Positions 1-8,000 of a stretch of DNA of 58,125 nucleotides are shown here, one piece after another. Below the pieces are notes generated by a model. The model made no database searches and was not told the DNA's origin. It was given only the letters and a program-made list of their open reading frames with translations. The translations under genes and the position numbers were made by a program. This stretch comes from Aphanocapsa sp. GSE-SYN-MK-11-07L (lineage in GTDB: Bacteria > Cyanobacteriota > Cyanobacteriia > Thermosynechococcales > Thermosynechococcaceae), in contig JAHHGS010000087.1 of assembly GCA_019359715.1 (NCBI GenBank), positions 1-58,125 on the forward strand, given 5' to 3'. Each line of letters opens with the position of its first letter. The first letter of the stretch is position 1.

Positions 1-33
1 GGCTTTGACGATTTGTTCTTCTTCAGGGGTCAT
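1..33 (-). CDS. Start of an unidentified gene leaving the window
   Basis: An ATG read leftwards at 31-33 opens a frame beginning MTPEEEQIVKA that runs off the left edge. A GGAGAG ribosome-binding-like motif lies 6 bases upstream of the ATG on the minus strand. Only 11 residues are visible, so no function can be given, and the call rests on the start signal and the acidic N-terminus. Confidence 0.45.
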   Translation of the reverse strand, partial: MTPEEEQIVKA

Positions 34-388
34 GCTTCACTCTCCAACGATGACTCCTTGAATGTCCCATGGGTTTGATTTTTTTGCCTTAAGTACATTT
101 ACTCATCGCAAAACTGAGATGCTCCCTTAATGGGTCAAGAGCTTTTCTCAAAACTTTTCAAACACCCTCTTAGCTCCATTAGTTAAAAAGCTTCAGTTAA
201 TGTTGAATTGACGCGATTTGTAAAGATTTCGTGGATGCTCAATTGGCTATCAGTCAAGGGTACTCTAAAAATAACTGAGTTCTGACTGATTTTCGGTATT
301 TTAAAGCAGCTTCAACAAGATGTTGAGATTGTTAAAACTGCCGACAAATCATTTACAATCACCTAGCTCGTTGAAAGTAAATTTGCTT
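34..388. other. Intergenic region, AT-rich, likely divergent promoters
   Basis: About 355 bases separate the minus-strand gene at the left edge from the plus-strand small protein. The stretch is AT-rich. I see no clear hexamer pair, tRNA or strong hairpin. An in-frame ATG at 320 could extend the following gene 23 codons upstream. Confidence 0.4.
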
Positions 389-655
389 ATGCTACCTTAC
401 GATCCTTCAGCTAAGCGTTTGGGCGGCTACTTGGTTGATGCTGGTTTATTGCAACCCCATCAAGTTGAAGTTGCTCTACGCGATCAGCAAGCGACCGGAA
501 TGAGGTTTGGGGATATTGTGGTAGCGAGAGGCTGGCTCAGAAGGAAGACGATTGAATATTTTGTCAAAAAAATTGTTGACTTGGAACGCAAGGCTGGCGA
601 ACCCCTCTCAATGGAGTTAATTGAAAATCGGATTGTTCGCAATCGGGCTTGGTAA
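389..655 (+). CDS. Small stand-alone MshEN-like (PilB/GspE N-terminal type) protein
   Basis: The 88-residue product consists almost only of one helical module: RLGGYLVDAGLL, then a helix with ALRDQQ, then RFGDIVVARGWL. This spacing follows the MshEN/GspE N-terminal pattern (RLGxxLVxxGLL, then LGxxLVxxG), which in MshE and some PilB-type ATPases binds cyclic di-GMP. No ATPase domain follows. The PilB encoded at 42.4-44.4 kb carries a related N-terminal module. I prefer the start at 389 because the recognisable domain begins shortly after it; an ATG at 320 in the same frame is possible and neither start has a good ribosome binding site. Ligand binding is inference. Confidence 0.65.
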   Translation: MLPYDPSAKRLGGYLVDAGLLQPHQVEVALRDQQATGMRFGDIVVARGWLRRKTIEYFVKKIVDLERKAGEPLSMELIENRIVRNRAW

Positions 656-955
656 AAATTTTCAACCTCTACATCATTAGTTCAGAACTGGATTGTCCTA
701 AAGATGTCAGGATTTTGAGTAGGGTGAGATTAACCCACGCCACTCAAAATTCTGGCTCAAATACCACTACCCAGTACTTTAGGGGTAGGCAGGCCAGCGG
801 AACTTGTTGGTAGCCATCCGGGTTCAATTGCCGGCTAAATGAATGAGGATTATTTTTTAAAGCCCTGCAAGGATTCTAAAAATATCTGTCCTAATTTTTG
901 CAATAACAGCTTTATATTCTACACAAGTGAAAATTACTTCAGCCAGGCATGATCT
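656..955. other. Intergenic region with a hairpin at 712-750
   Basis: This 300-base gap separates the MshEN-like gene from marC. The main structure is an inverted repeat, ATTTTGAGT at 712-720 and ACTCAAAAT at 742-750, with an inner GGGT/ACCC pair. There is no long T-run after it on either strand, so it is not a textbook terminator. The rest is AT-rich, probably holding the marC promoter, which I cannot place. Confidence 0.4.
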
Positions 956-1585
956 ATGACGACAGACTTTCTGAAAACTTTTATGGCTTTGTTTACAATT
1001 ACTAACCCAATTGGTAATATTCCGCTTTTTCTGGCTTTAACTGCAAAACAATCCTTAAAGCAGAAGCGACAGGTGATTATTGTGGCAGCGATCGCCGTTA
1101 TGGTAACGCTGATTATCTCGCTGTTTGTGGGCAAGGCAATCTTAGATACGCTTAGTATTCAGCTTGCTGCCTTTGAATTGGCTGGGCAGACAATTATTGC
1201 CACGTTAGCTTGGTCAATGCTGCACGCCCAAACCAGTGGTCAACGCCATACCCCAGAAGAACAAGCAGAAGCAACGACAAAAGACTCGATCGCGATCGTG
1301 CCGCTAGCGATCCCAATTTTGGCTGGGCCGGGTGCCATGAGCACTGTGATTTCCTATGCCAGCCGAGCCAGCGGCAGCCAGCATCTACTGGCAGTTTTAG
1401 TTATCCTGGCCGTCACAGTTACCATTGCCGTTTGTTTCTTGCTAGCCCCCATGCTCCAAAAAGTTTTGGGTGTAACCGGGATGAATGTCTTGACTCGCGT
1501 TTTTGGGCTTTTACTCTTAGCAATTAGTATTGGTAGTGCTGCCAATGCCCTCAAAGAACTTTTCCCGATGCTGGGCAAACTTTAG
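956..1585 (+). CDS. MarC family integral membrane protein
   Basis: The 209-residue product has the usual MarC length and about six hydrophobic segments. The family signature near the N-terminus, FMALFTITNPIGNIPLFLAL, is intact, and IAIVPLAIPILAGPGAMST follows in the middle, a second family hallmark. MarC proteins sit in the cytoplasmic membrane; the old link to multiple antibiotic resistance was not upheld and their substrate is unknown. The gene stands alone, 65 bases before mutL on the same strand. Confidence 0.9.
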   Translation: MTTDFLKTFMALFTITNPIGNIPLFLALTAKQSLKQKRQVIIVAAIAVMVTLIISLFVGKAILDTLSIQLAAFELAGQTIIATLAWSMLHAQTSGQRHTPEEQAEATTKDSIAIVPLAIPILAGPGAMSTVISYASRASGSQHLLAVLVILAVTVTIAVCFLLAPMLQKVLGVTGMNVLTRVFGLLLLAISIGSAANALKELFPMLGKL

Positions 1586-1650
1586 AAGAAGATGTCACAG
1601 TGTGAGTAGGCTGTCTAATTGCTCTGACTTTTAAACATCGCTTTTTTTCT

Positions 1651-3330
1651 TTGGCCACGATTCAGTCTTTACCCATTGATTTAGTGCATTTGATTGCTGC
1701 CGGCGAGGTGATTGACTCCTTAGCCGCAGCGGTGCGAGAACTGGTTGACAACGCCCTTGATGCTGGCGCAACTCGGTTGACGGTAGCCGTTTGGCCCCAA
1801 GCCTGGCGGGTGCGCGTCACAGATAACGGTCGCGGGATGGATTTAGCAGACTTGCAGCGAGCTGCTGCCCCCCATGCCACCAGTAAAATTCACGATTCGG
1901 CTGATTTGTGGCAGATTCAAACCCTGGGTTTTCGGGGTGAAGCCTTGCACAGTTTAGCCCAATTGGGCAATTTAGAAATTTGCAGCCGCCTGTTGGCATC
2001 GGAACCGGGCTGGCGGGTCGTTTATGATGCTCAGGGAGACGTCACGAGTTGCCAAAGTGTGGCGATCGCCCCTGGCAGCATTGTCACCGTTAGCCAACTG
2101 TTTGCAAGTTGGCCCGTCCGACGCGAGGGTTTACCGACGCCAGCCCAACAGTTGCGAGCGATCCAGAAAGTTATTCACTCCAGCGCCCTCTGCCATCCCC
2201 ATGTTACCTGGCAGGTGCAGCAGCAAGATCGCCCTTGGTTCAGCCTTGCCCCTGGTGATCAGGCGCAAGACATCTTACTGCAAATTTTACCCGCAGTTGA
2301 ACCAGGAGACTTACGGAGTCTACAGCAACCCAACCTAGAGCTTGTGCTAGGACTGCCCGATCGCTGTCATCGCCAGCGCCCCGATTGGGTTCGCCTCGCC
2401 GTGAATGGTCGCTGCGTTGAAGCGGGCGATCGAGCTGCAACCAGCAATGCTTGGTTGGGCGATTTAGAGCAAAGTATTTTGCTCCCCTTTCAGCAAACGC
2501 TGCCGCGCCACCGCCATCCGGTTTGCTTCGTTCATCTGCGGGTTCCGCCTGAGCAGATTGACTGGAACCGTCATCCGGCCAAAACAGAAATTTATTTACA
2601 GGCGATAGAAACCTGGCAAGCCCAAATTACGGAAGCGATTCACCAAGCCTTGGGCTGGGGCCAAACCAACATTAGCTCAACCGAGCCAGTCCAGCAACTG
2701 ATTAAAGCGGCTGAGTCAAAAGGGTATTACGCCTTGAATCGCACGGTTCAAGCACCAAAATCTCATCCTGAAGCTCAGATTGGCTTGTCTCCACTGCGGG
2801 CGATCGCCCAAATTCACCGCACCTATATTTTGGCTGAGCATCCAGAAGGAATGTGGCTGGTTGAACAGCACATTGCCCACGAACGAGTGCTGTATGAGCA
2901 ATTATCAGATCACTGGCATTTAGTTGATTTAGCCCTACCGATCGTGCTGAGTGATTTACGGGTTGCTCAAGTTGAACAACTCCAGCAGCTTGGGATCTCA
3001 GTCGAACCTTTCGGCAACAATTTGTGGGCTGTCCGCTCTGCCCCAGCCCTCTTAGCCAGCCGAGAAGATTGTACTGACGCTCTGATTGAATTGAGCTTAG
3101 GCCCTAATTTGCAAACAGCCTTAGTCGCTACTGCCTGCCGCAGCGCGATCCGGAATGGGGTTGGCCTATCGCTAGAAGAAATGCAAAACCTGCTCAATCA
3201 GTGGCAGCGGACTCGCAACCCGCGCACCTGTCCACATGGGCGACCCATTTGCCTAATCTTAGAGGAATCGAAGCTCGCCCGCTTCTTCCGTCGCAATTGG
3301 GTGATCGGCAAAAGCCATGGCCTCCAATAA
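1651..3330 (+). CDS. mutL: DNA mismatch repair protein MutL
   Basis: MutL couples MutS mismatch recognition to strand removal. The N-terminal GHKL ATPase motifs are present: VRELVDNALDAGA (residues 28-40, with catalytic Glu30), TDNGRGM (57-63) and TLGFRGEAL (91-99), followed by NGRCVE (252-257) and HPAKTEI (309-315). The C-terminal dimerisation/endonuclease domain has EQHIAHERVLYE (405-416), ACRSAIRNG and CPHGRP. Two points differ from standard MutL: the usual RPxxVVKEL after GEVI reads DSLAAAVREL, and the metal-binding motif begins EQH instead of DQH. The start is a TTG; no ATG lies upstream of the conserved N-terminus. The 559-residue length is normal for cyanobacteria. Confidence 0.95.
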   Translation: MATIQSLPIDLVHLIAAGEVIDSLAAAVRELVDNALDAGATRLTVAVWPQAWRVRVTDNGRGMDLADLQRAAAPHATSKIHDSADLWQIQTLGFRGEALHSLAQLGNLEICSRLLASEPGWRVVYDAQGDVTSCQSVAIAPGSIVTVSQLFASWPVRREGLPTPAQQLRAIQKVIHSSALCHPHVTWQVQQQDRPWFSLAPGDQAQDILLQILPAVEPGDLRSLQQPNLELVLGLPDRCHRQRPDWVRLAVNGRCVEAGDRAATSNAWLGDLEQSILLPFQQTLPRHRHPVCFVHLRVPPEQIDWNRHPAKTEIYLQAIETWQAQITEAIHQALGWGQTNISSTEPVQQLIKAAESKGYYALNRTVQAPKSHPEAQIGLSPLRAIAQIHRTYILAEHPEGMWLVEQHIAHERVLYEQLSDHWHLVDLALPIVLSDLRVAQVEQLQQLGISVEPFGNNLWAVRSAPALLASREDCTDALIELSLGPNLQTALVATACRSAIRNGVGLSLEEMQNLLNQWQRTRNPRTCPHGRPICLILEESKLARFFRRNWVIGKSHGLQ

Positions 3331-3487
3331 AGAAACCAGGCTAGCTAAATACGCTTAGGTATGAACTTGTGAGAATATAAAATCCCTTCGGCATCGGGAA
3401 ACATCCATACTCTTGAAAAGAATAGCTTAGGAATCCTGATTTGCTTCTTACCCTTTCGGAGTAAGTCGCCTTTTCGGGGACGCAGAT

Positions 3488-3512
3488 AGGCTATGCGGGG
3501 GGGCAATAGCCT
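3488..3512. other. Hairpin with a G-rich loop downstream of mutL
   Basis: AGGCTAT at 3488-3494 pairs with ATAGCCT at 3506-3512 around an 11-base G-rich loop. It lies in the gap between convergent mutL and the following minus-strand gene and could aid 3'-end formation. It lacks a T-run, so the role is uncertain. Confidence 0.35.
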
Positions 3513-3627
3513 TATGTACATTAGTGTAACTCACTAAAGTTAAGAGTGACAAGTCCTAGGAGATAAAAAGCCTGATTAAAATCATAATTTTGGTCAACGG
3601 CTTGCCTAAGCTTAAATTTCAACCCTT

Positions 3628-4026
3628 TCAATTCGCAAACGCGGCTGGGCAAGCCTGCCAAACTTGCTGGATAAATTGATGGAGTTGGTGCCGACTGATC
3701 AACCGATCCGACTCTGGCTGTGCATCCCAAGCTTGAAATTGAGCGAATAAAGGCAGCACTTCCGTATCTAAAGCCGGCCGAAAAAGCTGGAGCGGCCAGA
3801 ACAAGTCAGACCCTTGGCGCAAATCGAACACAGCAGGTGAATGACTTAACGGTTCAGTCGCAACCCCTAAAGGCGATCGCTGATACAACAGGAGTGGACG
3901 AACCCAAGCCATTTGCCGACAAGCAATAATTTGAATCACTTCGCCATAGAGGTAAGTTTGCTGATGCTCTAGGCAGACGATTTGGTAGGTTTCAGCATTG
4001 TTGACTGTACAGGTTAGATCATTCAC
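3628..4026 (-). CDS. Conserved-looking hypothetical protein, 132 aa
   Basis: I do not recognise a named family. The start is a GTG preceded by AGGAG at good spacing. The product has alternating beta-like and helical segments, is soluble, and has no signal peptide or membrane segment. Residues such as YLYGEVIQIIACRQMAWVRP suggest a compact alpha/beta fold. It is convergent with mutL and could be a cyanobacteria-specific protein. Confidence 0.6.
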   Translation of the reverse strand: MNDLTCTVNNAETYQIVCLEHQQTYLYGEVIQIIACRQMAWVRPLLLYQRSPLGVATEPLSHSPAVFDLRQGSDLFWPLQLFRPALDTEVLPLFAQFQAWDAQPESDRLISRHQLHQFIQQVWQACPAAFAN

Positions 4027-4183
4027 AGGTTACTCCTGAGCAGGCAAAAAGCAGCTATTTTTTATTCTAGAAGCTCCATTCATCCCCTATGCTCGGTCAA
4101 ATTGAGAGGTTTTATGAAGAAGAAGTTTGTACGAACCTGTTTTACAAGCCAGATCAGCAGACTCTCAGCAATTTTGACTTGAC

Positions 4184-4501
4184 CTAGAAGTGATTAAAGA
4201 CAGCGCAAGAAACCACTTCTGCGGTGTTCAAATGGGAGATCGCCTGCTCCGCCGTGATCAGTCGTTTCAGCACGACCTGCCCGATCGGTTGGGCGGCATC
4301 TTCAGGCGTCGTGGGCTTAACTTCCACCATCAACACAGCTTCTTCTACCTGGTAAAGCCAAAGCTGCTCTTGCTGCTCTACCACATAAAGATTAGTTTTC
4401 TCAATTTGCGGTTTTCGTCGCCAGACGCCCTCATTCCAAAGTCCGCCAAATTCCCACACTCGTCCCACACTCCAACCATCCGACAGAAAAAAATATTTCA
4501 C
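4184..4501 (-). CDS. Hypothetical protein next to a Uma2 nuclease, 105 aa
   Basis: The frame opens with a GTG at 4501 behind an AGGTAAGG motif, 22 bases after the stop of the Uma2-type gene on the same strand, so the two are probably cotranscribed. The sequence is soluble with strands such as LWLYQVEEAVLMVEVKP. No known domain is recognised. A plus-strand frame overlaps it but has no coding look. Confidence 0.5.
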   Translation of the reverse strand: MKYFFLSDGWSVGRVWEFGGLWNEGVWRRKPQIEKTNLYVVEQQEQLWLYQVEEAVLMVEVKPTTPEDAAQPIGQVVLKRLITAEQAISHLNTAEVVSCAVFNHF

Positions 4502-4523
4502 GTTTTCACCTTACCTGCACAAT

Positions 4524-5189
4524 CTAGCCTCCCCCCTGCTGTTGCAACCATTCGCGCAGGAGACGCAGGGAGGGCATCAATCCAAATGTGTCGCTCTGAT
4601 CAAGGAATTGTAGCACTGTGGCAGCAGTCAAAAAGGGAAAATGCAGACTCCGGTCAGATTCGGTGTAGGACTGATTTTTCAGGTGATAAATTCGGAGATA
4701 GCGGGTTGTCGGTTGGCGCTCACCCGCACTCAGATAGCGCCAGACTTCTGGAATCGCAAAATTGGCATAGATTGGCAGTTTATCCAGACTGCTATGCGTT
4801 AAGGCAACTTCCATAATCAGATCGGGCAATGTCTCTGTTGGTTCAGCAGACGGAGATAATGGCGATGTTTTGGGATCAAAGAAACAACAAATATCAGGTT
4901 CAACGGCTTGCTGGAGGTCAAATCGCTTGAGCAATCGCGATCGCTGCACTAAAACGGGTTGTTTTAGCTCGTCTGACAACAGCAGCAGCAGAGATTCGAC
5001 CAATTTACTTGATCGTTCGTGCTCTGCCAGCGGAGTCATTAGTTCCAATGCACCGCGATCGTAGGTCAGATGCGCCGATCGCCCTTCACCCATCTCCAGC
5101 AATAGTGCTTCAAACTTGGCCCAATTAACTTTAGATAAAACAATTCGCTGCTCATTGGGAGCCGGCTTTCTATTTTGGAAAAATTTCAT
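4524..5189 (-). CDS. Uma2 family (DUF820) PD-(D/E)XK nuclease-like protein
   Basis: Uma2/DUF820 proteins are abundant in cyanobacteria and have a restriction-endonuclease-like fold; their biological role is poorly known. The core is visible in order: an N-terminal strand-helix region ending ELMTPLAEHER, then VEPDICCFFD, then PDLIMEVALTHSSLDKLPIYANFAIPEVWRY split over the usual two catalytic segments, with E in the IMEV strand. Length (221 aa) is typical. The ATG at 5189 is immediately behind an A-rich stretch. A good terminator separates it from upstream ycf35. Confidence 0.85.
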   Translation of the reverse strand: MKFFQNRKPAPNEQRIVLSKVNWAKFEALLLEMGEGRSAHLTYDRGALELMTPLAEHERSSKLVESLLLLLSDELKQPVLVQRSRLLKRFDLQQAVEPDICCFFDPKTSPLSPSAEPTETLPDLIMEVALTHSSLDKLPIYANFAIPEVWRYLSAGERQPTTRYLRIYHLKNQSYTESDRSLHFPFLTAATVLQFLDQSDTFGLMPSLRLLREWLQQQGGG

Positions 5190-5201
5190 AAAAAAGCGCG
5201 C

Positions 5202-5233
5202 AAAAAACGGGTTAACCTTACCAGATTAACCCG
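5202..5233 (-). terminator. Intrinsic terminator after ycf35
   Basis: Read on the minus strand, CGGGTTAA and TTAACCCG form an 8-base-pair stem (plus-strand 5226-5233 with 5208-5215) with a 10-base loop, followed at once by TTTTTT. It lies 26 bases beyond the ycf35 stop and before the Uma2 gene, so it should end the ycf46-ycf35 transcript. Confidence 0.8.
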
Positions 5234-5258
5234 CCAGTTTGGGAACGCGCTCCAAAAA

Positions 5259-5612
5259 CTAGCTGTGGACAACTAGCTTGACGTTGGCATTTTGCAAACC
5301 AGGGCGCTTAACTTCAGCCAGGGTTTTGTTGATGGCGTACTTTTGATTGATTGAGTTAATCAACTCAGTTTGGTTGTGCTTCTTAGCAACACCCCAAAGG
5401 TCAGCGATTAAATCAAAGGTGCCATCCGTGTTGCGAGACCAACCGAGGTCATACTCGCCTTCAAGAATGGCTACCAAGTCAGCCCGAACGCGCTGGCCAT
5501 TGTAGCCACGAACGTCAGCTTCTGTCTTAATCGCAATGCCTAAATCCCGCAGAGAAGACTTGAGAATTTCGGCATCGGTGATCTTGGTACGCAGAGTGCT
5601 AAAGTGAGACAT
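5259..5612 (-). CDS. ycf35: Ycf35 / DUF1257 family protein
   Basis: The product begins MSHFSTLRTKITDAEILKSS and carries the DUF1257 features VRGYNGQ and ADLVAILEGEYDLGW. The family occurs in cyanobacteria and in red-algal plastids. I chose the ATG at 5612 because GGAGGAG sits just upstream at good spacing and because family members start MSHFS; a longer frame to 5690 exists but is unlikely to be used. It follows ycf46 on the same strand, a pairing that is common in cyanobacteria, and the two proteins probably work together. The function is not established. Confidence 0.9.
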   Translation of the reverse strand: MSHFSTLRTKITDAEILKSSLRDLGIAIKTEADVRGYNGQRVRADLVAILEGEYDLGWSRNTDGTFDLIADLWGVAKKHNQTELINSINQKYAINKTLAEVKRPGLQNANVKLVVHS

Positions 5613-5740
5613 CTTAAGAATCTCCTCCTTGGAGTAGTAACTGAGACGAACAACGTTTGAACTTTGAGAACCGCGATTCTTGCTGAGCAAGCCCTTGCGG
5701 AAGGTTTTGGATCACCAGCACTGGCTAGTTTTCCGGGGTT

Positions 5741-5765
5741 TTTCTCCTGTTGGGAGCAGGAGAAA
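5741..5765 (-). other. Hairpin between ycf46 and ycf35
   Basis: TTTCTCCTG (5741-5749) and CAGGAGAAA (5757-5765) form a perfect 9-base-pair stem with a 7-base loop, 5 bases after the ycf46 stop. There is no T-run. It could be an attenuator or a transcript-stabilising end that sets unequal amounts of Ycf46 and Ycf35. Confidence 0.55.
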
Positions 5766-5769
5766 GCTT

Positions 5770-7293
5770 TTAGAACTCCAGCCGCTGGTATTCAGCCACT
5801 GAAGATGCAGCAGGTCGCGCGCGCTGCCTAGCCCAGTCCCTGAGGGCTGTCACCTGCTCGTTCATTGTTTTAGAAAGGGGAAGCGTGGCTCGGCTCGCAG
5901 CAATAATATCGAGCTGCGTAAACTCTCGCGCTTGGGCAAAAGCTTCGTACATTGCGGCCACGATCGCCTGCTCAATTTCGGCACCGGAGAAACCATCGCA
6001 GACGCTAGCCAGTTGCTCAAGATCAAACCGATCAATCTCTGGACGACGCTTAGAGAGGTGAATCCGAAAGATCTCCTGTCGCTCATCGGCGGTGGGCAGA
6101 TCGACAAAGAAAATCTCATCAAATCGGCCTTTGCGGAGAAACTCGCCCGGTAAGCGATCAACGCGGTTAGCCGTTGCCATCACGAACACAGGTGAACTCT
6201 TTTCCTGCATCCAAGTCAGAAACGAACCAAAGATTCGGCTAGAAGTCCCCCCGTCTGAGTCAGCCGAGCCTGCACCACCGGCAAAGGCTTTGTCCATTTC
6301 GTCAATGAACAGGATGGCTGGCGAAATCGATTCGGCGGTTTTGAGAGCATTACGCAAATTGGCTTCTGATTTGCCAACGGTTGAACCATCGTAGACCCGC
6401 CCCATGTCTAGGCGCAGCAGAGGCAGACCCCAGAGCCGAGAGGTGGTTTTGGCAATTAAAGACTTGCCGCAGCCAGGCACACCCAAAATCAGCATCCCTT
6501 TTGGCTGGGGAAGACCGTACTCTCTGGCCTTTTCGGTGAAGGCATTAGAACGCTGCTGGAGCCAATACTTTAGCTCTTGCAACCCCCCAATTGAGTCGAT
6601 GGTTTCATCGACCTCAATGTATTCCAAAATTCCATTGCGACGGATTAACTGCTTTTTCTCAGACAGAATCACATCGACTTCTTCTTCTGTCAGTCGTCCC
6701 GATGTAACTTTGGCCTTGCGATAGACCTTTTGGGCCTCATCTACGGTCAGTCCAAGCGCAGCCTTGAGCAGCTTTTCGCGGGTTTCCGTGGTCAACCGGC
6801 GAGTCCGACCGGCTGGAGCTGTCTCCAACTGGGACGAGAGAACTTCATCCAATTCTCCCATTGTTGGCAGTGGATAATCAACGACAGCAACTTCTTTCTC
6901 TAGCTCGACCGGAATACTCTGAGCTGCTTCTGGAGACATCAAAACAATGGTTTTAAATGTTCCCTTGAAGCTAGCGATCGCATCCCTTAAGGAACGGGTA
7001 ACGGCAGCCGAATCAATAAAGGCGTGCAGGTCTTTGAAGATGTAAATTCCTGGCTCTCGCTGATGCATTACCCACTGGACAGCCGCTTCTGGCGAAACCG
7101 TGTTGTGCTGATTAACGCTGCGAGGATGACCAAACTCAACAATCCCGTGGGTAACTGTCCAGATAAAAACCTTTCGCTGCGGCTTTTCCTGGGCAATTTC
7201 CGCGATCGCTTGCTCTGCTCGCTCTTCCTCAGAGGTCAAGAGGTAGATCAGGGGATATTGAGCTTGGATGAGAATACTTAGCTCTTCTTGCAT
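5770..7293 (-). CDS. ycf46: Ycf46, AAA family ATPase
   Basis: The protein has an N-terminal non-ATPase region of about 230 residues that resembles a degenerate AAA module, then a classical AAA module. The Walker A motif GVPGCGKS lies near residues 271-278, Walker B is ILFIDEMDKA, and the arginine-finger region is LRKGRFDEIFFVDLP. Ycf46 occurs in cyanobacteria and red-algal plastids; in Synechocystis the homologue has been linked to CO2 uptake and photosynthesis regulation. The ATG at 7293 is favoured over a GTG two codons upstream. It precedes ycf35 and follows a small RHH gene, all on the minus strand. Confidence 0.93.
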   Translation of the reverse strand: MQEELSILIQAQYPLIYLLTSEEERAEQAIAEIAQEKPQRKVFIWTVTHGIVEFGHPRSVNQHNTVSPEAAVQWVMHQREPGIYIFKDLHAFIDSAAVTRSLRDAIASFKGTFKTIVLMSPEAAQSIPVELEKEVAVVDYPLPTMGELDEVLSSQLETAPAGRTRRLTTETREKLLKAALGLTVDEAQKVYRKAKVTSGRLTEEEVDVILSEKKQLIRRNGILEYIEVDETIDSIGGLQELKYWLQQRSNAFTEKAREYGLPQPKGMLILGVPGCGKSLIAKTTSRLWGLPLLRLDMGRVYDGSTVGKSEANLRNALKTAESISPAILFIDEMDKAFAGGAGSADSDGGTSSRIFGSFLTWMQEKSSPVFVMATANRVDRLPGEFLRKGRFDEIFFVDLPTADERQEIFRIHLSKRRPEIDRFDLEQLASVCDGFSGAEIEQAIVAAMYEAFAQAREFTQLDIIAASRATLPLSKTMNEQVTALRDWARQRARPAASSVAEYQRLEF

Positions 7294-7400
7294 GATCACT
7301 CGCCTCAGAGGACGTTTACCAGATAGGGCAGGCTTAACGCAAATTAAACCTTACGACTTCACAAACCAAAAAATACTGGAGAAGCAGAACAACGAAAAAA

Positions 7401-7727
7401 CTAGGCTCCAGTGCCGACCAGCTCCTCCGCAGCCCTAGCTGGTACAGGTAGGTCTTCCTCTAGGACACTTGGCTGCTCCCTGAGGGAAAGTAGCTCTCCA
7501 GAACGGAGCACCATTGGACTAGAACATTCGGGGCAAGCATAGACCTGATGGGTTGCCCCAAAACCAGAAGCCTCAACTTCCTCAATCACATCTGGATGAT
7601 CTAGATAGAATCCGATCGCCCGCTCTGCAATTTCAGACATTGGTTCTGAATCAACCGCCGCCTGAATCTTGAGTTGACGGTGCAACTCTGGCTTTAAGTA
7701 CAATGTGACTTTTTGCTTGTCTTGCAT
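7401..7727 (-). CDS. Ribbon-helix-helix protein with a C-terminal CPEC segment
   Basis: Residues 5-50 form an Arc/MetJ-type ribbon-helix-helix: the strand KVTLYLKPELHRQLK followed by two helices (SEPMSEIAERAIGFYLD). A short segment with YACPECSSPM then gives one Cys-x2-Cys pair, half of a zinc ribbon, which could bind zinc through a dimer. It is 107 bases upstream of ycf46 on the same strand and may be a regulator of that operon. No toxin gene is adjacent, so a toxin-antitoxin role is unlikely. DNA binding is inference from the fold. Confidence 0.75.
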   Translation of the reverse strand: MQDKQKVTLYLKPELHRQLKIQAAVDSEPMSEIAERAIGFYLDHPDVIEEVEASGFGATHQVYACPECSSPMVLRSGELLSLREQPSVLEEDLPVPARAAEELVGTGA

Positions 7728-7815
7728 AGGACGCTATCGTTTTACCCAGGTATGTTTGCCAGCTTAAACACTCTCTCTGATGCTGTCAAGGCATTAAGCC
7801 AGCTTGACGCCAAAA

Positions 7816-7834
7816 TTGTTACCTTACTTAACAA
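7816..7834. promoter_or_regulatory. Inverted repeat upstream of the RHH gene (possible operator)
   Basis: TTGTTA (7816-7821) and TAACAA (7829-7834) form a short dyad in the divergent region between the RHH gene and the peptidase gene. RHH proteins bind short symmetric sites, so autoregulation is possible. This is inference only. Confidence 0.3.
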
Positions 7835-8000
7835 ATTTTGTTTTTGCTCTTGCTGCTGTTTGATTGAATCAGGCTGCCAATCTTGATCGCAATCGGCTTG
7901 ACGGTTGGTTTTGCGGATCTGGGCCCAAGGCTTTTTACCTTTGACTGCGATAATCAGAAAGTTCAGTAACTCGATTTGAGCACATCGTCAGGGTTTGATC

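Noticed and set aside
818-845. A T-arm-like segment (GGTTCAATT flanked by CCGG) suggesting a tRNA
   Set aside because: No acceptor, D or anticodon stem could be built around it and the T-stem does not pair over five bases.
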